DNA of 64,000 bases from Comamonas testosteroni ATCC 11996 (GCF_000241525.1 NZ_AHIL01000032.1:62001-126000), one strand, 5' to 3'; counted from the first letter of the stretch, positions 28,325 through 36,986 are shown. The notes: a model not told the origin generated them from the letters alone. A program made the numbers and translations.

Positions 28325-28948
28325 ATGTACATACAGCCGCTTTTTGCCATTTCTGAAATCAGTGAGTTGCAGCAGGTCATGCATGACTACCCGCTCGCGA
28401 CATTGATTGCGGAAGGTGCTGGCGAGGTGGAGATCAATCTGCTGCCACTGCTGTTGATGAAGGCGGGTTCGTTGGGACGGCTCAAAGGGCATGTGAGCAA
28501 GAGTCATCACTTGTTTTCAAAGGGTCACAGCATCAAGACAGTGACTGCGATCTTCCAAAGCCCGAATGCCTATATCTCGCCCAGGTGGTATATCAACGGG
28601 CAGCGAAGCGGGCGAAATGCCCCGAGCTGGAACTACATGGCTGTTCAAGCGCAGGGCCGCATTCGATTTATCGATGATGCGTTGTGGATGCGTGAGCACC
28701 TGGATGCCTTAACTCATTCCCAAGAGGCGTTGAGGGAAGAAGCTTGGTCACCAACTCAAGCGGATCCCGAGTTCTTGGGGGCTGTGGCGGCGCGGCTCAT
28801 CGGCTTTGAGGTGGACATAGAAAACCTATCTGGCAAGAGATTTTTGTCACAACAGCGCACAGCCGCTGATCGGGACAGTCTGATTCAGCACTTGGCTCAG
28901 GATCGAGGACCTGGCGCAGCTGCGGTCTCCAGACTTATCAAGCCTTAG
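28325..28948 (+). CDS. FMN-binding PaiB-like protein
   Basis: A 207-aa protein starting MYIQPLFAISEISELQQVMH. The family features are an early PLATLIAEG strand, HVSKSHHLF, the FQSPNAYISPRWY segment near residue 80 and a WNYMAVQAQGRIR strand, all part of the split-barrel FMN fold. PaiB proteins are annotated as FMN-binding negative regulators of sporulation and protease genes in Bacillus; in Proteobacteria the role is unclear. Monocistronic and flanked by phage debris, so it is probably acquired cargo. Confidence 0.88.
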   Translation: MYIQPLFAISEISELQQVMHDYPLATLIAEGAGEVEINLLPLLLMKAGSLGRLKGHVSKSHHLFSKGHSIKTVTAIFQSPNAYISPRWYINGQRSGRNAPSWNYMAVQAQGRIRFIDDALWMREHLDALTHSQEALREEAWSPTQADPEFLGAVAARLIGFEVDIENLSGKRFLSQQRTAADRDSLIQHLAQDRGPGAAAVSRLIKP

Positions 28949-29280
28949 CAAGTGCCATGAGCAGGCAAACCGCAACGCCCTGAATCAAGGCGCTCTGATT
29001 TGTGCCCTGACGTTGCTCTGGGGCTGGCGCTGTTTGCGTAGATGCGTGCATGTGGCATGCGTCATCTGGTGTAAGAGGGCGGGGGACTTCTCAAGCCATC
29101 GGCCAGTGCTGACTTTCGTACGGGTTCCATGCTTGTCTGTGCGTGGCAGTTGCTGGACCGGGGCATCCGGCTTATTCATCTCGCATGTGTTCTTCTGCGC
29201 AGTGCGCGTCTGCCTGGTTAGGATGCTTTCGCGGGCATCGAATCAGCCGTGCTCTGCTCTCACGCGTTGCACTTCTTTCC
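28949..29280. other. Gene-free stretch
   Basis: No coding frame with good character. It may be the rearranged upstream part of the phage-like gene at 29281. Confidence 0.4.
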
Positions 29281-29556
29281 GTGAGCCTTCGCCGCTGGGT
29301 CCAACTGTGCCAGCTGAAGGCCTTGGGTCTGATCGCTGACCTGCACTGCCAAGGGGCCTACGTGCTGGTGAAGTCGGTCAAGTTCCAAGGCTTCAATTGC
29401 ACGAAGCCTGTCATTCGCTATGACGAAGATTTCTTCTACGTGGAGAAAGACGTGGAGGTCATCGAGGACATGAAGGGCGTGCTGACCACTGAATTCACGC
29501 TCAAGCGCCATCTGATGAAGGCGCTGCTGGGCCTGGAAGTGAGGGTCGTCAAGTGA
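29281..29556 (+). CDS. Phage-like hypothetical protein, possibly 5'-truncated
   Basis: A frame from a GTG at 29281 gives 91 aa, including GAYVLVKSVKFQGFNC and DEDFFYVEKDVEVIEDMKGV. The C-terminal two thirds look like a real soluble protein. The N-terminal boundary is uncertain because no ribosome site precedes the GTG. Its TGA overlaps the GTG of the next frame by 4 nt, as in packed phage operons. Function unknown. Confidence 0.45.
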   Translation: MSLRRWVQLCQLKALGLIADLHCQGAYVLVKSVKFQGFNCTKPVIRYDEDFFYVEKDVEVIEDMKGVLTTEFTLKRHLMKALLGLEVRVVK

Positions 29557-29834
29557 TCCAGGCGTCGAGCCCCGCATTCTTTGGCAAGGTCGTCCCCCTG
29601 GCTGGCCAGCGCAAGCCGCCCACCACATCAGGCATCGCAAGGCTGGAGTGGGCAACCTATGACCGAGAGATGGGCGGACGCTACCTGATCAAGCGCTGGA
29701 TGGAAAACCGTTGCTGCAATCCGGTGCAGTTGGGCCGCAGCACCGTCTGCATGGTCGACAGCTACGGCAACCTGGTGGTTGTAGAGAACAGGGGGGCGCA
29801 TGGCGCTGAAGCGCATCTACATCGGCTTGCCTGA
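29553..29834 (+). CDS. Phage-like hypothetical protein (C-terminus possibly frameshifted)
   Basis: A GTG-initiated frame of 93 aa, overlapping the previous stop by 4 nt, with WATYDREMGGRYLIKRWMEN and MVDSYGNLVVVENR. A run of six G at about 29789 precedes the DUF4406 start. One extra G would end this protein at ENRGGAWR just after the next ATG, the usual tight overlap, so the present C-terminus may be a frameshift product. Function unknown. Confidence 0.45.
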   Translation: MIQASSPAFFGKVVPLAGQRKPPTTSGIARLEWATYDREMGGRYLIKRWMENRCCNPVQLGRSTVCMVDSYGNLVVVENRGAHGAEAHLHRLA

Positions 29835-30187
29835 GTTCAACTACCCGGCATTTCATGCCGCAGCTGCGGTGTTGCGTGCTCAAGGCCATCACGTTGAGAA
29901 CCTTGCTGAGAACCCACAGCAGGCTGTGGCACATGGCAGGGCCTTATGCGTAGTCTCTTCGCCAGATAACGGTTTGCGACTACCTCTAAATACTGTCTGG
30001 CTGGCGCAGCTCGCGCGGCGCTCGTATCGAGCATGAGCTGGCGCGGTATCTCGACCTGGTGGTGCAGGACTTTAAGGATAAGGAGTGCACTGACGCTGAA
30101 CCGCTTGAACGCCGCATGTGTGCAATCAAAAAGATGGGAGAGCTGGATGCGCCAAACGCAACCATCCAGCGGTTGCTGGGGCGTTAA
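29800..30187 (+). pseudogene. DUF4406 (deoxyribosyltransferase-like) pseudogene
   Basis: The start reads MALKRIYIGLPEFNYPAFHA. The family normally has an SGPMTG-type loop between IYI and LPEFNYPAF, and this loop is missing. After NLAENPQ the frame shifts. A stop interrupts CDYL, and GWRSSRGARIEHELARYLDL resumes to a natural end at LLGR. DUF4406 proteins are common in phages and resemble nucleoside 2-deoxyribosyltransferases. With a deleted loop, a frameshift and a stop it cannot be functional. Confidence 0.75.
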
Positions 30188-30319
30188 ATGGCACGATCGT
30201 GGAAAAAGGCTTGGCTAATAGGAGAGGGCCGCTGGCTAGCTAAAACGCTGCAAGCCCCTGCTTGTCATCGCCCCACGATGAAGAGACGGTACAGCGATTC
30301 ACTGCACCATGAGATGAAT

Positions 30320-30346
30320 GATAAACGCAATTGAGAATCGTTTGCA
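30320..30346. promoter_or_regulatory. Possible Fur-box-like site
   Basis: The stretch GATAAACGCAATTGAGAATC continuing GTTTGC resembles the GATAATGATAATCATTATC Fur consensus (GAGAATC followed by TTTGC is often seen at iron-regulated promoters). It lies 43-69 bp upstream of the small gene at 30389. There are several mismatches and no iron gene follows, so support is weak. Confidence 0.25.
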
Positions 30347-30388
30347 AGTAATTGAGAGTAACGCAAGACTTAAGAAGGAGAGGGGCTG

Positions 30389-30544
30389 ATGCGCAGAGAC
30401 GTGAATTTGAATGTGCCCCAAGAGCTACAGCGGGTTGAGGAGTCGCTGGAGAAGTACGGCCCGCTGGGCTCAGGACCGCTGGAAGAAGCAGCGATGCGCC
30501 AACGCCGAAGGGAGGTATCAGCCGTTATCGCAGAGAGGTCGTGA
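30389..30544 (+). CDS. Small hypothetical protein (51 aa)
   Basis: The ATG at 30389 follows an AAGGAGAGGGG ribosome site. The product is charged and soluble (MRRDVNLNVPQELQRVEESL ...). It overlaps the next small gene through TGATG. Phage-like in size and spacing; no family recognised. Confidence 0.45.
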   Translation: MRRDVNLNVPQELQRVEESLEKYGPLGSGPLEEAAMRQRRREVSAVIAERS

Positions 30545-30720
30545 TGAAGAGCAATTTATTCCGGACGGGAGCGCGAGACAGGTCCAACTGGCGCTGTAAG
30601 CATGTGCTCATGCAGTTTCGTCGCGTGTTGTTTGATATCCATGTACTACAAAGAACCACCCTTTGGCAGCAGGAATGCTCCTTCGGCTTAAGTGCCGCTT
30701 GGGAGTACAGCCGTATCTAG
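30544..30720 (+). CDS. Small basic hypothetical protein (58 aa)
   Basis: Begins MKSNLFRTGARDRSNWRCKH and is rich in Arg, Trp and Cys. The start overlaps the previous stop (TGATG), suggesting re-initiation. No family recognised; possibly a remnant of a phage gene. Confidence 0.35.
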   Translation: MKSNLFRTGARDRSNWRCKHVLMQFRRVLFDIHVLQRTTLWQQECSFGLSAAWEYSRI

Positions 30721-30783
30721 GACGTCAGGCAGCTCTGACTGACTAAGTGGTATTGCTTCGCGAAACTGAGGAGTTAGCCTTGG

Positions 30784-30832
30784 TTGCCAGTTGCCAGTTG
30801 CCAGTTGCCAGTTGCCAGTTGCCAGTTGCCAG
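30784..30832. repeat. Seven tandem copies of the heptamer TTGCCAG
   Basis: Seven perfect head-to-tail copies of a 7-bp unit in non-coding DNA, 20 bp before a terminator hairpin. The unit is not a multiple of three, and copy number is expected to vary by slippage. Confidence 0.95.
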
Positions 30833-30851
30833 TCGGAGGCGTGACCAAACA

Positions 30852-30882
30852 AAAAGCCCGCTAGGCTTGCCTGCGGGCTTTG
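30852..30882. terminator. Terminator hairpin
   Basis: AAAGCCCGC pairs with GCGGGCTTT, with an A-run on the left acting as T-tract for the minus-strand gene ending at 30899. Confidence 0.75.
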
Positions 30883-30898
30883 TTCTAAGTTGACCGGG

Positions 30899-31294
30899 TT
30901 AGTTCTTGCTAAATTTCATTTCATCTTGTCCGCGAGTCCCGGTAATAGTGCCGTCGGGCTGCAGCTGCAATTTGACATTCGTGTCTTTGCAGCCAGTGAG
31001 AACTTCAGAATGACGAGCTGTAAAACGCATTTCTTTGTGTGACACGCTTTTGACTTCAATAGGGGCTGCTGTCCCTACACAAGGGTCCAACTTGCGCTGA
31101 ACCAGCGTTTGCCACGTTCCACCAGTTTCGGTGATGACCACGTCTGCTTGTAGTGGTCGACCTTCCTTGTTCTCCCATGTCACGATCCATCTGCCCAAGA
31201 ATGGATTCTCACTTTGCGCAAGCGCTGGTGAGATGCAGTTCAACACGCTTAACCAGGCAAGAATGGTTGGTGCAGGTCGGATACTTGTTTTCAT
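30899..31294 (-). CDS. Small secreted protein, unknown function
   Basis: A 131-aa protein from the ATG at 31294, preceded by GGAG. The signal peptide (MKTSIRPAPTILAWLSVLNC) is cleaved near ALA/QS. The mature domain of about 110 residues looks like a small beta-barrel (FLGRWIVTWENKEGRPLQAD, GTWQTLV, GTITGTRG) with two cysteines (DPCVG and TGCKD). Monocistronic with its own terminator. Family not recognised. Confidence 0.65.
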   Translation of the reverse strand: MKTSIRPAPTILAWLSVLNCISPALAQSENPFLGRWIVTWENKEGRPLQADVVITETGGTWQTLVQRKLDPCVGTAAPIEVKSVSHKEMRFTARHSEVLTGCKDTNVKLQLQPDGTITGTRGQDEMKFSKN

Positions 31295-31487
31295 CTGACG
31301 CTCCATGGGTTGGTAGAACGTCAATATCGAATATGAAGCTGAGATGTGCAGTACCTTGTTTTAGTCAAAGGTGATCTGAAGCGCTCGAATTTTTGCCATC
31401 TGGCTGTCATATTTCAAAGGCAAGATGCACATCGCTGGGTTCTGGTTGTAGCACCGAAAGATGGCTTAACCCCTGGCGCCAATTCTT

Positions 31488-31514
31488 AAGCCCTGGCCTA
31501 AACAGCCAGGGCTT
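31488..31514 (+). terminator. Orphan terminator hairpin
   Basis: AAGCCCTGGC / GCCAGGGCTT, a perfect 10-bp stem followed by TTCGTTT. Confidence 0.7.
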
Positions 31515-31663
31515 TTCGTTTGCCTCCTGCCAGTCGAACGCTGGTTCTGCCTCGACAGCTTTTTTATTCCCAGTTCGCGGCCACCGAGCATGTTCGACGA
31601 TCATGCAGATTGCTGAAGGGGCATATCACTCGGTGGCGGCACCTATGTCTGTGACAAAACAGA

Positions 31664-31686
31664 AAGGGCCTACTAGGTAGGCCCTT
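31664..31686. terminator. Orphan terminator hairpin
   Basis: AAGGGCCTAC / GTAGGCCCTT, a perfect 10-bp stem with a 3-nt loop and no adjacent gene. Confidence 0.65.
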
Positions 31687-32187
31687 CACTCACTGAAACT
31701 TTCCGATAGAAGAGGGTGTAAATGAACTTCAGTCGTGATCTCTCTCTGGATGGAGCTTCTGGTGAGTGAGTCAATTCTGATCTTCTCGCGTAAAAGGTTG
31801 GTAGGTGTTATCCCTTGGATTTCTGTAGAAATTCCGTTTCAGCAATGGCGGAAAACATATCGACTCTAAGACCTTCAAGCTTTAGCTGCCCGTGCTGGAA
31901 GGAAGGTGAGTGCCCTCGCTGCAGACCAGGGTCTGATATATCGGGAAAACAGTAAGAGAGATTCAATTGTGAACATCGCAGGCTTCGTACTCTTAGCGGC
32001 TGTCGCGGGTTCCTCCGTGGCATGAACCATGAATCGTCATGCCTTGATTGCGGAGGCTGTTCGGGTGTTGCCGTCTGAGATGCCCACGACTAGGCAGAGG
32101 AGGGCGGGTATGGATTCAGTCAATCCAAGCCACAAATGGATGTGGGCGCGTTCAAGCCTCGTGAGGCCGTGAAGTGCAGACAGACAA

Positions 32188-32217
32188 AAGGGGTTAGACC
32201 TTTTGATCTAACCCCTT
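32188..32217 (-). terminator. Terminator of tRNA-Pro
   Basis: AAGGGGTTAGA / TCTAACCCCTT, an 11-bp perfect stem just downstream (minus strand) of the tRNA, with flanking A residues giving a short T-tract. Confidence 0.8.
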
Positions 32218-32223
32218 GTCATT

Positions 32224-32300
32224 TGGTCGGAGCGGCGGGATTCGAACTCGCGACCCTCTGCTCCCAAAGCAGATGCGCTACCAGGCTGCGCTACGCTCCG
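32224..32300 (-). tRNA. tRNA-Pro (anticodon TGG)
   Basis: A 77-nt gene including the encoded CCA. The acceptor pair is CGGAGCG / CGCTCCG, the anticodon loop CTTTGGGA with a six-base flanking stem, and the T-arm GTTCGAATC. It is intact. Confidence 0.95.
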
Positions 32301-32400
32301 AAGGCTGCTAATGTAGCTTGAAATTGGGCTCGGAATTCTGAAATTCACGTTCGGTTCGACACAAATAGCTCCCTGCTACATGCTGCTGAGGCCCTGCATT

Positions 32401-33426
32401 GGCGCTGTTGCATAAATCTGATTGAAGCTGAGTTGCCCCTGACCCCAGACGCAGCTATGCCACGGTGACCGTCTGAGGGCGGCCCAGCTCTGTGAATCGA
32501 TTGAGAATGGCAGCACGGATATGCAGCTCATTGATCTGGCGCTCAAAGGTTCTGGACATGACCCGCTCGCCCAGTCGTTTGATGCAGTTCATCTTGCTCT
32601 GCACCAGGTTTCGCCGGTGATAGCCACTCCACACTTTCCATATCCTTCGACCCAAACGTTTGCATACGGCGAGCGCCGCATTGCGATACGCGAAGGCATC
32701 GCCTTTGCGTATCCGGGCGTTCTTTCTCGGAGGAATGATGGGGACTGCGCCCCGTTGAATCACGCCTCATGCACGGGCTGTGTGTCATAGGCCCCACCAC
32801 CGGTCAAACTGAGCACGGCTTCGTTGAGAGGGACTTGCTCCAGTAGGTCCGCGACGACAACCGCATCACTTACTTCATTGCTCGTTACGCAAATTGCCCG
32901 TATTTGCAATGTCTGCGCATCAATGCCGATGTGCAGCTTGCGCCATTGACGACGGCGTTCAGCGCCGTGCTTTTTGCATTTCCACTCGCCTTCACCCAAG
33001 AACTTGATACCCGTCGAGTCCACGAGCAAATGCAGCCCTGCTTGGTTGGAGTGATATGGAACTTGGACCTGCAAGCTACGCTGGCGGCGGCAAACTGTGC
33101 TGAAGTCCGGCGTGGGCCAATGCAGTCCTGACAAATGCAAAAGGGACTCCACCATGCCCATGGCTTGGCGCAGTGCCAAGCCGAACAGATTCTTCATAGT
33201 CAGGCAAAACTGAATGGCTGCATGCGAGAACTTCGGGCTTCGTCCGCGTTTGCCGCTGGCCGCAGCAAACCATTGCATGCGCTTGTCGAGCCAGATGGTC
33301 AACGAGCCTCGTGACTTCAAGGCTGCGTTGTAGCTGGGCCAGTTGGTGGTGCGGTAACGAGGTTTGCTGAACTGGCTCATGACGCAAGCCTACGGCCTGC
33401 GGCACAGCGATTTATGCAACAACGCC
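32401..33426 (-). mobile_element. IS5-family insertion sequence
   Basis: 1026 bp bounded by inverted repeats GGCG(C/T)TGTTGCATAAATC at 32401-32418 and 33409-33426. It sits inside a copy of the small secreted gene, of which only the 3' tail survives on the right, so a deletion accompanied or followed insertion. Confidence 0.85.
32455..33380 (-). pseudogene. IS5-family transposase, frameshifted
   Basis: The first part (206 aa from 33380) contains WLDKRMQWFAAASGKRGR, LLVDSTGIKFLG (first catalytic Asp) and LTGGGAYDTQPVHEA. A one-base loss at about 32762 then shifts the frame, and the rest (IIPPRKNARIRKGDAFAYRN ... TELGRPQTVTVA) continues in another frame. IS5 relatives usually have GDGAYD where this copy has GGGAYD, so a catalytic Asp may be lost as well. 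Probably inactive. Confidence 0.85.
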
Positions 33427-33519
33427 GTGGCCAATGATCAGTACTTGCAAACTGTCGATCAAATGATGGTCCGCGCATTGGTAATACAGCGGGACAAGAT
33501 GGTTGACGACCGACCTTGA
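33427..33519 (+). pseudogene. 3' tail of small secreted protein (copy 2)
   Basis: Encodes VANDQYLQTVDQMMVRALVI followed by QRDKM and a stop, matching the C-terminus of the gene at 25319-25750. The 5' part is missing at the IS5 boundary. Confidence 0.85.
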
Positions 33520-33525
33520 GATTCG

Positions 33526-33723
33526 TCAGGGCCTTTCTTTGAGGCACTGCACGGTTTTCTCATCCAGCCACTCCGCATGCATGCCCGGGCAGGCGAACTC
33601 ATCGCGCAGGCTTTGAGTAACGGTTTGGGGTTCATCGGCTTGGGCATCAGGCGCAGACAACCATGCTGCGAGAAGCAGGGCGCCAACGATGACAAGTAGG
33701 GAATCAACAATCGTCTTCAGCAT
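33526..33723 (-). CDS. Small secreted protein, intact paralogue of 25765-25958
   Basis: A 65-aa precursor: signal peptide (MLKTIVDSLLVIVGALLLAA, cleaved near AQA/DE) and a mature peptide of about 35 residues with two cysteines (FACPGM and VQCLKER). It is convergent with the secreted-gene tail ending 7 bp away; the same pair order is seen at 25.3-26.0 kb. Possibly a phage- or plasmid-derived periplasmic factor. Function unknown. Confidence 0.65.
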   Translation of the reverse strand: MLKTIVDSLLVIVGALLLAAWLSAPDAQADEPQTVTQSLRDEFACPGMHAEWLDEKTVQCLKERP

Positions 33724-33885
33724 GAGGATCTCGTTTCATGTGGTCGACGACCATGTGAGCCGAATGATTGAGGTTGAGGGCACTTTGCGCCGCGTGGTCA
33801 GTGGGGTGTTTGAGATGGTGAAGGGGTACCTTGCCCCGAGACCTGTCTATTTCTCTGACCTTGATGATGGGCAGACGTTATTGAG

Positions 33886-34155
33886 GTGGGTGACCAGCAA
33901 CTGCGCGCGTGGCCCCGTGAGCTGCGCATCATCGGCCTGCGCACCAGCGGGAATGCCCAGCAGTTTGGCTCGCTGCAGTTACAGCACGATGTGGGGATGC
34001 TGGCACAAGACCAGGCGCTGCAGCAGGTGGCGGTGCGCCGGGAGCAGGCGGCGCGGATTAAGCAGCTTGAGGATGAGTGTGCGGCTTTGCGAAGGCAGGC
34101 GGCGAATGCAGAGCAACCTGCAGCTCAGAACGATTTGCAGGCGAGTCTGCTGTAG
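33886..34155 (+). CDS. Phage-like coiled-coil protein (89 aa)
   Basis: A GTG-initiated frame, MGDQQLRAWPRELRIIGLRT in the N-terminus, ending in a Gln/Ala-rich coiled coil (ARIKQLEDECAALRRQAANA). The start is uncertain and the gene may be a 3' fragment. It resembles small structural or lysis-module proteins of phages; no family recognised. Confidence 0.45.
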   Translation: MGDQQLRAWPRELRIIGLRTSGNAQQFGSLQLQHDVGMLAQDQALQQVAVRREQAARIKQLEDECAALRRQAANAEQPAAQNDLQASLL

Positions 34156-34437
34156 GGCGGTTTACCAGCCTTTGCGGTCGTAGCGCTCGGCGCGCATCCC
34201 GGACCATCAAATGGTCACTATCATGGCTACGGTTAATTCTTGATTATCCGAGCGACAACAGCGTTTGATTTGTTGTCTCAAGCTCAATTGGCGTCCGCAG
34301 AAGAACCGCACCTTAAGGGTTTCGGTCGGTAAACCACCCTGTGGTGGGCTTGGATCTCAAGGCGGGATGCCTGGTGGGGCGGCGACCAGCGTGCTGCCTG
34401 TCTCTCGGTCTTTCTTCAATTTTTGAGTCTCGCATAC
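34156..34437. other. Gene-free stretch
   Basis: About 280 bp, nothing recognised. The frame of the next gene is open back to 34333 but has no start codon there, so a lost 5' end is possible. Confidence 0.4.
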
Positions 34438-35616
34438 ATGGCATTCATGATGGAAGATGTCCCCGAATCGGGGCCCACCTCTCTGGCGAAGGAGCATTGG
34501 ATGCTCGTCGAGTGGGTCAAGGCGTCTCGGGTCGGGGTCGTCGAGTACCTCCGCCACCGGATGATGGATCCAGTCCTGCTCGCGGCGCTTTACTACATCG
34601 AGGGCTTCGGCATGGGTGATGGCAAACTCTTCGCTCTCGTGCGCGGCGATGCTATCTATGTGGCTTATGTTCGCTGGGGCAATGCGCTGTGGGTTGGAAG
34701 CCCTTCTGTGGGCCACGTTCAGGAGGTCAGCTTTCCGGAATCCACGCCGATGAGTCGTGGGGCGATCGAGGGCCTGTTCACCGATGCACTTGGTGACTAC
34801 TTCGAGGCCCACTCCGTCATGAACCGATACACATGGGAAGACCCCGGAGGGGTGACTTTCGACTGGAGCGCCACCCGGTGGGTGGTCCGACCTAGGAAAT
34901 ATTCGCTGCTGTATTGGCGCAGCAAGTTCGCCAAGAGGTGGGGCGGGTTCCGGGCGCGCCTGTGGCCGCAGATCTGGACTTTCATCAGCAGCCCGCTGGT
35001 TGCGGCGCTATCGCTCACAGCATTGGACTGGACGGGCAACCGCTGGCCCATGGTCTTGGTCGGTGTGTGGCTGGTTTTGCGATTGTCGCAGTACGAGGCG
35101 CATTGGCGCCTTGGAGACTGGATGATCGGTCGAAAGAAGTTCCGCGACCCCTTGGAGATCTTCCGTATCTTAGGTCGCCTACAGGAGTCTCCACCACTGA
35201 CAGCCCTGACAGTTCGCGTCGAGCCGGTGGAGGGTGATGCGATGGCACGGCTCGTCCGCGTCTTCAATCGGAGCTGGGTGCCGGTGACATTCGTCTCTAT
35301 CTCCGCCGACGCGCTAGCCGATCTCCTCGCGCCGGGGCTGATCGCGCAGATGCGCAGGGAGGCCGGTCAGGGCGGAATCGACATGAAGGAGGTGGAGCGC
35401 ATGTTTCCGTCGATGACAAAGAGGTGGCTCTGGCCGTTGCAATCGTTCGAGCGTCGCTACCATCTGTTGGACGGGTTTCCTTCCTCAACTCGACCCAGCC
35501 GGATAAAAGCCACTGTCAGCACTTCTCGCCTCGTGTCGGGGGAGCCTAGCCGCGGACTGGCATTCTTCCTCCTCGAAGTCGAAGATGCAGAGCCTTCAGC
35601 ATCGCCCGGCCCGTGA
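34438..35616 (+). CDS. Hypothetical membrane protein (392 aa)
   Basis: The ATG at 34438 is used here; a TTG at 34423 is possible and neither has a clear ribosome site. The N-terminal half is soluble, with FALVRGDAIYVAYVRWGNAL in the middle. Two hydrophobic segments follow at about residues 185-225 (FISSPLVAALSLTALDW and MVLVGVWLVLRLS). The C-terminal half is soluble (LTVRVEPVEGDAMARLVRVF). The high GC and good codon character support a real gene. It lies alone between phage fragments. Family and function unknown. Confidence 0.6.
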   Translation: MAFMMEDVPESGPTSLAKEHWMLVEWVKASRVGVVEYLRHRMMDPVLLAALYYIEGFGMGDGKLFALVRGDAIYVAYVRWGNALWVGSPSVGHVQEVSFPESTPMSRGAIEGLFTDALGDYFEAHSVMNRYTWEDPGGVTFDWSATRWVVRPRKYSLLYWRSKFAKRWGGFRARLWPQIWTFISSPLVAALSLTALDWTGNRWPMVLVGVWLVLRLSQYEAHWRLGDWMIGRKKFRDPLEIFRILGRLQESPPLTALTVRVEPVEGDAMARLVRVFNRSWVPVTFVSISADALADLLAPGLIAQMRREAGQGGIDMKEVERMFPSMTKRWLWPLQSFERRYHLLDGFPSSTRPSRIKATVSTSRLVSGEPSRGLAFFLLEVEDAEPSASPGP

Positions 35617-35726
35617 AGAGAAGGTACTGGAATGTGGGTGGGCTTGTGTCGGGCCTTCGCGCGACATGGTTGCGGACCATAAAAGTGGGGCCGTACCGGG
35701 CATGACAATGCCCAAACTTTCCATGG

Positions 35727-36344
35727 ACTCAGACGGTCAGTCTGGAGCAGACCCGCATTCAAGCCGGTGGCGAGGCGATCCGCGCCTTTGTGGCGACGCT
35801 CAACGCCGAGACTTCCAAGGTGGAGCTGTACAAGGCGCGCGCCCAGGGTGAGGCCATCAAGCAGGATGCCTACCGATCCCAGGTGCAGGCCTACAGCGCC
35901 TTTGCCAGCGCCCAGGCCGAGCGCGCTCGGGTGGCGATTGCCCAGACCCAGGCCAAGATTGCCGCCAAGGGCCTGGAGTGGGATGGCTGGAAGGCGCGCC
36001 TGTCGGCCGAGGTGGCCAAGATGGATGCAGCGGCCAAGCAGTCGGCCATCCTGGTGGACGGCTACAAGGTAAGCGCCAGTGCCATCGAGGCCAAGGCTGC
36101 GAGCTTCATGCGCCGTTGGGAGGCGGACATCAAGCAGTACGAGGCCGGCAGCAATATCAGTCTGCAGACGGCCAAGCTCAATGCCGATGTGGCAATCCAG
36201 AGCAATGCCGTGCGCCTGGAGGCGGCCAAGATTGGCCTCGCGACTTCGGCGCAGCGCGTGGCCAGCGCCTGGAGCATGGTATCTGCGTCGGCCGGTATCT
36301 CTGGCGGCGTCAGCTGGGGCTATAGCGGCTCGCTGGATCAGTGA
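35727..36344 (+). pseudogene. C-terminal fragment of a phage structural protein
   Basis: The frame is open from about 35727 (TQTVSLEQTRIQAGGEAIRA) but has no proper start; a Met at 35790 is internal. About 200 residues of Ala/Gln/Lys-rich helix follow (ETSKVELYKARAQGEAIKQD ... KLNADVAIQSNAVRLEAAKI), ending GWG-like at SWGYSGSLDQ. The composition fits a long helical virion-associated or tail protein. The upstream part was lost by recombination near 35.7 kb. Confidence 0.55.
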
Positions 36345-36444
36345 GGAGGGGCTGGGAACGACCCAATGCCGTAGTTCGCTGCCGCCCTTTGCGGCCATAC
36401 TATTTCTGATGAGACAGACGTACATAGCCCAGTCAACTCATTGA

Positions 36445-36986
36445 TCATCGGGCATATGCAGCCGCGTTTGTGAGCACCAGAACGCCCCACGTTAGTCCAA
36501 CTAGCGTGGCAAGGATAATGAGTGCAATCACTACTGATGTCCGAGTATTCGCAATCGCCGCATATCCCGCCATGCACAAACAAAAGGCAGCAGGGACTAG
36601 CCCGATGCCCATGGCGCCAACCATCGAGAACGCAAGAAGTCCGCAGCCGTAGATCAGTACAAGCAGCCATCGCGTCAGGGACCATGCGATCGGAAGCTTG
36701 GACAAACCTGGCGATTCATTCGCGTTTAACGCAGGCATCCTTCCCCGATGGAGGATCATGCTGCGCAACCCAATCGCGGCAAGCAAAGCGGCCAATGCCC
36801 CCCGATTACAAACACTGGCCATTGTTGGAATGCAATGTGACTTACTGCCGTCTCATCGAGACTTCGACCTTCAAAGACCAATTCGAACAGATTCATTCCA
36901 AATATTGCGACTACCAATATGAATACACCGGATGCGCGTCGAAACCAGTAACGAGGCGGGCGTGGACCGCGACTTGTCGTATGCAT
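36445..36986 (-). pseudogene. Multi-pass membrane protein split by a G-run frameshift
   Basis: From 36986 the frame reads MHTTSRGPRPPRYWFRRASG, then a hydrophobic helix VFILVVAIFGMNLFEL, then QQWPVFVIGG. At a run of six G (plus-strand C at 36798-36803) the frame shifts into GALAALLAAIGLRSMILHRG and three more hydrophobic helices to LTNAAAYAR. A seventh G would restore one frame of about 180 aa. It may be a simple mutation, a sequencing error or a slippage switch. Family not recognised. Confidence 0.6.

Larger units (their letters stand above)
31295..32187. other. Phage debris with orphan terminators
   Basis: Nearly 900 bp with no gene I can defend. It contains two strong orphan hairpins (31488-31514 and 31664-31686). 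On the minus strand near 32038-32125 there is a stub, ALLCLVVGISDG, that looks like the start of a thermonuclease-type protein. Confidence 0.5.

Noticed and set aside
30784-30832. Heptamer array as a replication iteron or CRISPR
   Set aside because: Units are 7 bp without spacers, and no rep gene or AT-rich opening region is nearby.
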